Source: Chrysopilus asiliformis (lineage: Eukaryota > Arthropoda > Insecta > Diptera > Rhagionidae). Taken from it: a DNA stretch of 64,000 nucleotides. Of the stretch, positions 56,160 through 64,000 are shown in pieces. The notes below the pieces were generated by a model that had not been told where the DNA came from, did no database searches, and saw only the letters and a list, made by a program, of their open reading frames with translations. The translations under genes were made by a program, and so were the position numbers. The stretch is from positions 5,096,895 through 5,160,894 of the forward strand of contig OZ035964.1 of assembly GCA_964034945.1 (NCBI GenBank), written 5' to 3'. Each line of letters opens with the position of its first letter. The stretch's first letter is position 1.

Positions 56160-56899
56160 AACTAAAATATTCGTTTTTTTAAAAAGCTTTAATTTAGCTT
56201 GCCTTCGTATTTGTCTGTCTGTTTGTTTGTTTGTTTCTGTCTGTCAGGATCAAATCTTGCAATCTATTTTTGATTTATGTCCAATCATCCAATTGACTAG
56301 AAATTTGCATACATAGGTAAGTCCGATGACAATACAAAATTTTCACTACTTCTAAGGATAAGGGAAGGTCATTTAAGGATAACGGGATTATCCTTTCCAT
56401 CAAATTTTCCGGAATAAATCCCATCTGGGATTTTTTTTTGGACCGCTAAATTCGGTTCTGACGTTAAGAAATCTGGAAGGATAACCGAAGGTCCTGTTAG
56501 GATACCGTGGTTATCCCTTTTCTCAAATTTTCTGGAGAGAAGTCTCATCTGGGGGTTTTTTGGGGTCACTGAAACCAATTTTTCGAAGACTAAAAAGTAT
56601 ACACAAACGTGGCGAAAGGCAGACGTCATTTGGGATTTTTTTAGTCATACTAATAAAATACGAAATGATAAAAAAGATCAAATAAAAAAAATTTTGAAAA
56701 AGCTTTTATTTAGAAAAAATTCACTAAAAAAGAAAACATTTTTTTAGCACTGTGTATCAGAAGGAAAAGCGAGCTAAAGCATAAAAAATAAAATAAATAT
56801 TTATCTCGCTTTTATCTCTGAAGCACAGTGCTAAAAAAAAATTTGTTTGCCCTTTTTAGTGATTTTTTTTAAAATAAGAACTATTTTCAGTTTATCTTC

Positions 56900-56900
<1 letters not shown>
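56160..56900 (+). repeat. Interspersed repeat family D, copy 3
   Basis: Contains TGTCTGTTTGTTTG tract, GTCAGGATCAAATCTTGCAAT, AAGGATAAGGGAAGGTCAT, CTCATCTGGGGGTTTTTTGG and a hairpin around GCACTGTGTATCAGAAGG...AGCACAGTGC (56745-56832). It is the inverse of the copy at 1.90-2.83 kb. Confidence 0.7.
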
Positions 56901-57899
<999 letters not shown>

Positions 57900-57900
<1 letters not shown>

Positions 57901-58270
57901 AGGAATTGAGTTTCTGTGCCCATGGCAGAGCACAAATAATCTAGAGAATAAACTCTTAGAACAAATTTTTAGAGAAAATTTTTCCACTGTGAGATGAAGC
58001 AAGAGGATTCCTCCATCTCATTGACGACGAGAAATGTTCTCTCTGCTTCGTGCTCCCTAGTCTAAAAGTAATTAACTTTTAGGCCGTAGCTAGTGAATGA
58101 TAGGGACATTTTTCCCCCCTTCGAAGGGGAAATTTGTCAAAAATTTGTTCGGCAGAGTTTTTTCTATATATTCCTTATTCTATGCCCATGGTCTGCGGAA
58201 AAAGTGAATTTTGAAGGAGTAATTTAATATTTAGCAGAATTCAGATATACAGTGACAACTGTATAAGCCG
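57900..58270. other. Short unique stretch before the hAT-like element
   Basis: No gene seen. The end (CAGTGACAACTGTATAAG at 58251) resembles the left terminus of the CAGTGAAACCTGTATAA MITE family. Confidence 0.5.
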
Positions 58271-58274
58271 TACC

Positions 58275-59265
58275 CAGTGTTGGGCATCAATCAATTAAAT
58301 TTTCAATTGACTAATCAATTGATTGAAAATTTAATTGCAATTAATTTAATTGCAATTAAATTTAATTGCAGTATTTTGCAATTAAATTTAATTGCAATTA
58401 AATTTAATTGCAGATTTTGCAATTAAATTAATTGCAATTAAATTTTCAATCAATTAACTTTTTTGCAATTAAATTTACGATTAAAAATTCAAAAACAAGG
58501 GCCTGTAAAAAAAATGTACATTGAATGTCAAATTTCAAAAAAAATTGAAAAAAACTAACAATTTTCAATTAAGAATAAAACTTTTTGTGATTATTTGTTT
58601 TAAACGCTGATTGCTGAAAAGTTAATTTGCCTCAAAACGACAGGAACGGGAAGGTGTTGGGTGGGGGAGGGGGATGGGGGAGGGGGATGGTGGAGGGGGA
58701 TGGGGGAGGGGGATGGTGGAGGGGGATGGGGAAGGGAGTGGCGGAGGGGGGAATGGGTAGGGGTAGGTCTCCTTCCCCCTCCCCTACCCACTCCCCCTCG
58801 CCCACCCCCTCCCCCTCCCTTCCCCCTTCCCCACCCCTCACCTTACCATCCCTTCCCTCCCACTCCCAACCCCTTCCCGATCCCGTCGTTTTGAGACAAA
58901 TTAAATTTTCCCTCATTTCGATCGATTTCGATCATTTTTCCATATAAAAAAATGAGTTGACTAAATTGAATTACACGAAATATGGTGCACGATTCTTATA
59001 AATTATTACTCCTTTTAAGTTTTGCTTTTTCAGAACCGTTAATTAAAAGGTGTTAAAAATTCGGGATTTTGATTTTTTAAACTTCATAAGATTTAATTGT
59101 TAATTGTGTTAGTCATGATTGATCAAACAATTAACAATTAATTAATTGTTAATTGTGAAAAATACAATTAACAATTAATTAATTGTTAATTGCAGAAATT
59201 TGCAATTACAATTGATTAATCGTTAATTGTTAATTGCTCTGACAATTACATTTTGCCCAACACTG
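58275..59265. mobile_element. 991-bp hAT-like non-autonomous element
   Basis: It begins CAGTGTTGGGCA and ends TGCCCAACACTG. The left subterminal region is built from TTTAATTGCAATTAAA-type words and the right from AACAATTAATTAATTGTT-type words, both strongly self-complementary. CAGTG ends are typical of hAT, though no 8-bp duplication is visible. The core (58650-58885) is a G-rich block followed by a C-rich block. Confidence 0.85.
58650..58885. repeat. G-rich then C-rich tract inside the hAT-like element
   Basis: GGGGGAGGGGGATGG units occupy about 58650-58770, followed by CCCCCTCCCC-type sequence to 58885. The outer bases (CTCAAAACGACAGGAACGGG and CCCGTCGTTTTGAG) are inverted, so the whole core is a nested inverted repeat with G-quadruplex potential on each strand. 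Confidence 0.85.
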
Positions 59266-62200
59266 CCAGGTACCCAGGTACGGTACCCAGGTTCCGTACC
59301 CAGGTTCGGTACCCAGGTACCCAGGTTCGGTACCCAGGTACCCAGGTTCGGTACCCAGGTTCCGTACCCAGGTTCGGTACCCAGGTCCGGTACCCAGGTT
59401 CGGTACCCAGGTTCGGTACCCAGGTCCGGTACCCAGGTTCGGTACCCAGGTTCGGTACCCAGGTTCGGTACCCAGGTTCGGTACCCAGGTACGGTACCCA
59501 GGTTCGGTACCCAGGTACGGTACCCAGGTTCGGTACCCAGGTTCGGTACCCAGGTACGGTACCCAGGTTCGGTACCCAGGTACCCAGGTATCCAGGTACC
59601 CAGGTACCCAGGTACGGTACCCAGGTTCGGTACCCAGGTTCGGTACCCAGGTTCGGTACCCAGGTTCGGTACCCAGGTTCCGTACCCAGGTACCCAGGTT
59701 CGGTACCCAGGTACCCAGGTTCGGTACCCAGGTACCCAGGTACGGTACCCAGGTACCCAGGTACGGTACCCAGGTTCGGTACCCAGGTTCGGTACCCAGG
59801 TACCCAAGTACCCAGGTACGGTACCCAAGTTCGGTACCCAGGTCCGGTACCCAGGTCCGGTACCCAGGTATCCAGGTACCCAGGTTCGGTACCTAGGTAC
59901 CCAGGTTCGGTACCCAGGTTCGGTACCCAGGTTCCGTACCCAGGTTCGGTACCCAGGTACCCAGGTACCCAGGTACGGTACCCAGGTACGGTACCCAGGT
60001 ACCCAGGTACGGTACCCAGGTTCGGTACCCAGGTTCGGTACCCAGGTTCGGTACCCAGGTTCGGTACCCAGGTACGGTACCCAGGTTCGGTACCCAGGTT
60101 CGGTACCCAGGTTCGGTACCCAGGTCCGGTACCCAGGTACCCAGGTATCCAGGTACCCAGGTTCGGTACCCAGGTACCCAGGTACGGTACCCAGGTTCGG
60201 TACCCAGGTTCGGTACCCAGGTCCGGTACCCAGGTATCCAGGTACCCAGGTTCCCAGGTACCCAGGTACGGTACCCAGGTTCGGTACCCAGGTTCGGTAC
60301 CCAGGTTCCGTACCCAGGTACCCAGGTTCGGTACCCAGGTACCCAGGTTCGGTACCCAGGTACGGTACCCAGGTACCCAGGTACGGTACCCAGGTTCGGT
60401 ACCCAGGTACCCAAGTACCCAGGTTCGGTACCCAGGTCCGGTACCCAGGTTCGGTACCCAGGTTCGGTACCCAGATTCGGTACCCAGGTTCGGTACCCAG
60501 GTTCGGTACCCAGGTCCGGTACCCAGGTATCCAGGTACCCAGGTTCGGTACCTAGGTACCCAGGTTCGGTACCCAGGTTCCGTACCCAGGTTCGGTACCC
60601 AGGTACGGTACCCAGGTACCCAGGTACCCAGGTACCCAGGTACGGTACCCAGGTACCCAGGTACGGTACCCAGGTTCGGTACCCAGGTTCGGTACCCAGG
60701 TTCGGTACCCAGGTTCGGTACCCAGGTTCGGTACCCAGGTACCCAGGTACGGTACCCAGGTACCCAGGTACGGTACCCAGGTTCGGTACCCAGGTACGGT
60801 ACCCAGGTTCGGTACCCAGGTTCGGTACCCAGGTTCGGTACCCAGGTACCCAGGTTCGGTACCCAGGTACGGTACCCAGGTACCCAGGTACCCAGGTTCG
60901 GTACCCAGGTTCGGTACCCAGGTACGGTACCCAGGTCCGGTACCCAGGTTCGGTACCCAGGTTCCGTACCCAGGTTCGGTACCCAGGTACCCAGGTACGG
61001 TACCCAGGTTCGGTACCCAGGTACGGTACCCAGGTACACAGGTACGGTACCCAGGTTCGGTACCCAGGTACGGTACCCAGGTTCGGTACCCAGTTTCGGT
61101 ACCCAGGTTCGGTACCCAGGTTCGGTACCCAGGTTCGGTACCCAGGTTCGGTACCCAGGTTCGGTACCCAGGTTCGGTACCCAGGTTCGGTACCCAGGTT
61201 CCGTACCCAGGTTCGGTACCCAGGTACCCAAGTACCCAGGTACGGTACCCAGGTTCGGTACCCAGGTTCGGTACCCAGGTCCGGTACCCAGGTTCGGTAC
61301 CCAGATTCGGTACCCAGGTTCGGTACCCAGGTCCGGTACCCAGGTATCCAGGTACCCAGGTTCGGTACCTAGGTACCCAGGTTCGGTACCCAGGTTCGGT
61401 ACCCAGGTTCGGTACCCAGGTACGGTACCCAGGTACCCAGGTACCCAGGTTCGGTACCCAGGTTCGGTACCCAGGTACGGTACCCAGGTCCGGTACCCAG
61501 GTTCGGTACCCAGGTACGGTACCCAGGTCCGGTACCCAGGTTCGGTACCCAGGTACGGTACCCAGGTACGGTACCCAGGTTCGGTACCCAGGTTCGGTAC
61601 CCAGGTTCGGTACCCAGGTCCGGTACCCAGGTACCCAGGTATCCAGGTACCCAGGTTCCCAGGTACCCAGGTACGGTACCCAGGTTCGGTACCAAGGTTC
61701 GGTACCCAGGTTCGGTACCCAGGTTCCGTACCCAGGTACCCAGGTTCGGTACCCAGGTACCCAGGTTCGGTACCCAAGTACCCAGGTACGGTACCCAGGT
61801 TCGGTACCCAGGTTCGGTACCCAGGTCCGGTACCCAGGTTCGGTACCCAGATTCGGTACCCAGGTTCGGTACCCAGGTCCGGTACCCAGGTATCCAGGTA
61901 CCCAGGTTCGGTACCTAGGTACCCAGGTTCGGTACCCAGGTTCGGTACCCAGGTTCGGTACCCAGGTACGGTACCCAGGTACCCAGGTACCCAGGTTCGG
62001 TACCCAGGTTCGGTACCCAGGTACGGTACCCAGGTCCGGTACCCAGGTATCCAGGTACCCAGGTTCGGTACCTAGGTACCCAGGTTCGGTACCCAGGTTC
62101 GGTACCCAGGTTCGGTACCCAGGTACCCAGGTACCCAGGTACGGTACCCAGGTACGGTACCCAGGTTCGGTACCCAGGTACGGTACCCAGGTTCGGTACC

Positions 62201-64000
62201 CAGGTTCGGTACCCAGGTTCGGTACCCAGGTTCGGTACCCAGGTTCGGTACCCAGGTTCGGTACCCAGGTTCGGTACCCAGGTTCGGTACCCAGGTACCC
62301 AGGTTCGGTACCCAGGTACGGTACCCAGGTACCCAGGTACCCAGGTTCGGTACCCAGGTTCGGTACCCAGGTACGGTACCCAGGTCCGGTAACCAGGTTC
62401 GGTACCCAGGTTCCGTACCCAGGTTCGGTACCCAGGTTCGGTACCCAGGTTCGGTACCCAGGTACCCAGGTACGGTACCCAGGTTCGGTACCCAGGTTCG
62501 GTACCCAGGTTCGGTACCCAGGTACCCAGGTTCGGTACCCAGGTACGGTACCCAGGTACCCAGGTACGGTACCCAGGTTCGGTACCCAGTTTCGGTACCC
62601 AGGTTCGGTACCCAGGTTCGGTACCCAGGTTCGGTACCCAGGTTCGGTACCCAGGTACCCAGGTTCGGTACCCAGGTACGGTACCCAGGTACCCAGGTTC
62701 GGTACCCAGGTACGGTACCCAGGTTCGGTACCCAGGTTCGGTACCCAGGTACGGTACCCAGGTACCCAGGTTCGGTACCCAGGTTCGGTACCCAGGTTCG
62801 GTACCCAGGTTCGGTACCCAGGTACCCAGGTTCGGTACCCAGGTACGGTACCCAGGTTCGGTACCCAGATTCGGTACCCAGGTTCGGTACCCAGGTCCGG
62901 TACCCAGGTATCCAGGTACCCAGGTTCGGTACCTAGGTACCCAGGTTCGGTACCCAGGTTCCGTACCCAGGTTCGGTACCCAGGTACCCAGGTTCGGTAC
63001 CCAGGTACGGTACCCAGGTACCCAGGTACGGTACCCAGGTACGGTACCCAGGTTCGGTACCCAGGTACGGTACCCAGGTTCGGTACCCAGGTTCGGTACC
63101 CAGGTTCGGTACCCAGGTTCGGTACCCAGGTACGGTACCCAGGTACCCAGGTACCCAGGTTCGGTACCCAGGTTCGGTACCCAGGTACCCAGGTTCGGTA
63201 CCCAGGTACCCAGGTACGGTACCCAGGTACCCAGGTACGGTACCCAGGTACGGTACCCAGGTACGGTACCCAGGTTCGGTACCCAGGTTCGGTACCCAGG
63301 TTCGGTACCCAGGTTCCATACCCAGATTCGGTACCCAGGTTCGGTACCCAGGTTCGGTACCCAGGTCCGGTACCCAGGTATCCAGGTACCCAGGTTCGGT
63401 ACCTAGGTACCCAGGTTCGGTACCCAGGTTCGGTACCCAGGTTCGGTACCCAGGTACCCAGGTTCGGTACCCAGGTACGGTACCCAGGTACCCAGGTACC
63501 CAGGTTCGGTACCCAGGTTCGGTACCCAGGTACGGTACCCAGGTTCGGTACCCAGGTACGGTACCCAGGTTCGGTACCCAGGTTCGGTACCCAGGTTCGG
63601 TACCCAGGTACCCAGGTTCGGTACCCAGGTACGGTACCCAGGTTCGGTACCCAGGTTCGGTACCCAGGTTCGGTACCCAGGTTCGGTACCCAGGTTCCGT
63701 ACCCAGGTACCCAGGTTCGGTACCCAGGTACCCAGGTTCGGTACCCAGGTACCCAAGTACCCAGGTACGGTACCCAGGTTCGGTACCCAGGTTCGGTACC
63801 CAGGTCCGGTACCCAGGTTCCATACCCAGATTCGGTACCCAGGTTCGGTACCCAGGTTCGGTACCCAGGTCCGGTACCCAGGTATCCAGGTACCCAGGTT
63901 CGGTACCTAGGTACCCAGGTTCGGTACCCAGGTTCGGTACCCAGGTTCGGTACCCAGGTTCCGTACCCAGATTCGGTACCCAGGTACCCAGGTTTGGTAC
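59266..64000. repeat. GGTACC minisatellite of 13-bp and 8-bp units
   Basis: The whole stretch consists of GGTACCCAGGTTC (13 bp; variants ...GTAC, ...GTCC, TTCC) interspersed with 8-bp pieces (CCAGGTAC or CCAGGTTC). It runs off the window end. A longer compound block containing GGTATCCAGG and then GGTACCTAGG recurs, with CCTAGG at about 59891, 60551, 61368, 61914, 62071, 62932, 63402 and 63906, so there is higher-order structure. The unit has no stop codon in any frame, so reading frames of up to 940 codons are by-products. Confidence 0.97.

Noticed and set aside
59223..62075. Reading frames of 200-940 codons on both strands in the terminal repeat
   Set aside because: The 13- and 8-bp units contain no stop in any frame; several frames are open at once and end only at the CCTAGG variant. 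They are by-products of the satellite.

Overview
This window is visibly AT-rich eukaryotic DNA from an insect, most likely a dipteran. Its genes are split by introns with GT..AG boundaries. The proteins carry long Asn, Ser and His runs, and the families present are insect ones: a Dpr immunoglobulin protein, a lambik/LRIG protein, a CTTNBP2-type protein, a GMC oxidoreductase and an arrestin-domain protein. Interspersed and tandem repeats occupy much of the sequence. The species cannot be named from sequence alone. I saw no bacterial operon, CRISPR array, rRNA or tRNA gene.

Layout. 0-4.7 kb: intergenic, with a pogo-like MITE, a Harbinger-like MITE and repeat fragments. 4.77-6.98 kb (+): a three-exon arrestin-domain gene whose first intron holds a repeat with a CAGTCTGT array. 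9.72-13.26 kb (+): a three-exon GMC oxidoreductase with a repeat-filled second intron. 16.1-26.85 kb (-): a nine-exon lambik/LRIG orthologue. Its splice phases close exactly to a 1217-residue open frame, and its introns carry a broken mariner element, a nested palindromic MITE, an RTE-like retroelement and other repeats. 26.9-35.6 kb: promoter side of lambik, then a desert with a 72-bp tandem satellite, a repeat-family copy and several inverted-repeat elements. 35.67-45.95 kb (+): a seven-exon CTTNBP2-family gene (nausicaa orthologue), 738 residues, with TIR elements in and around its introns. 48.2-52.6 kb: a giant palindrome whose arms are tandem arrays of roughly 133-bp units. 53.07-54.69 kb (-): the last three coding exons of a Dpr gene, with a possible mini-exon at 55.9 kb; its 5' part lies outside the window or was not recognised. 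56-58 kb: repeat copies with a roughly 550-bp microsatellite. 58.28-59.27 kb: a hAT-like TIR element with a G-rich/C-rich core. 59.27 kb to the end: a minisatellite of 13- and 8-bp units built around GGTACC.

The four genes I could finish (arrestin, GMC, lambik, nausicaa) all have coherent frames once introns are removed. They do not form a pathway. Lambik and Dpr are cell-surface proteins; arrestin-domain and CTTNBP2 proteins act in trafficking and in actin/STRIPAK biology. The unusual part of the window is its repeat biology: repeated inverted pairs, repeats that nearly fill introns, the palindrome and the terminal satellite.
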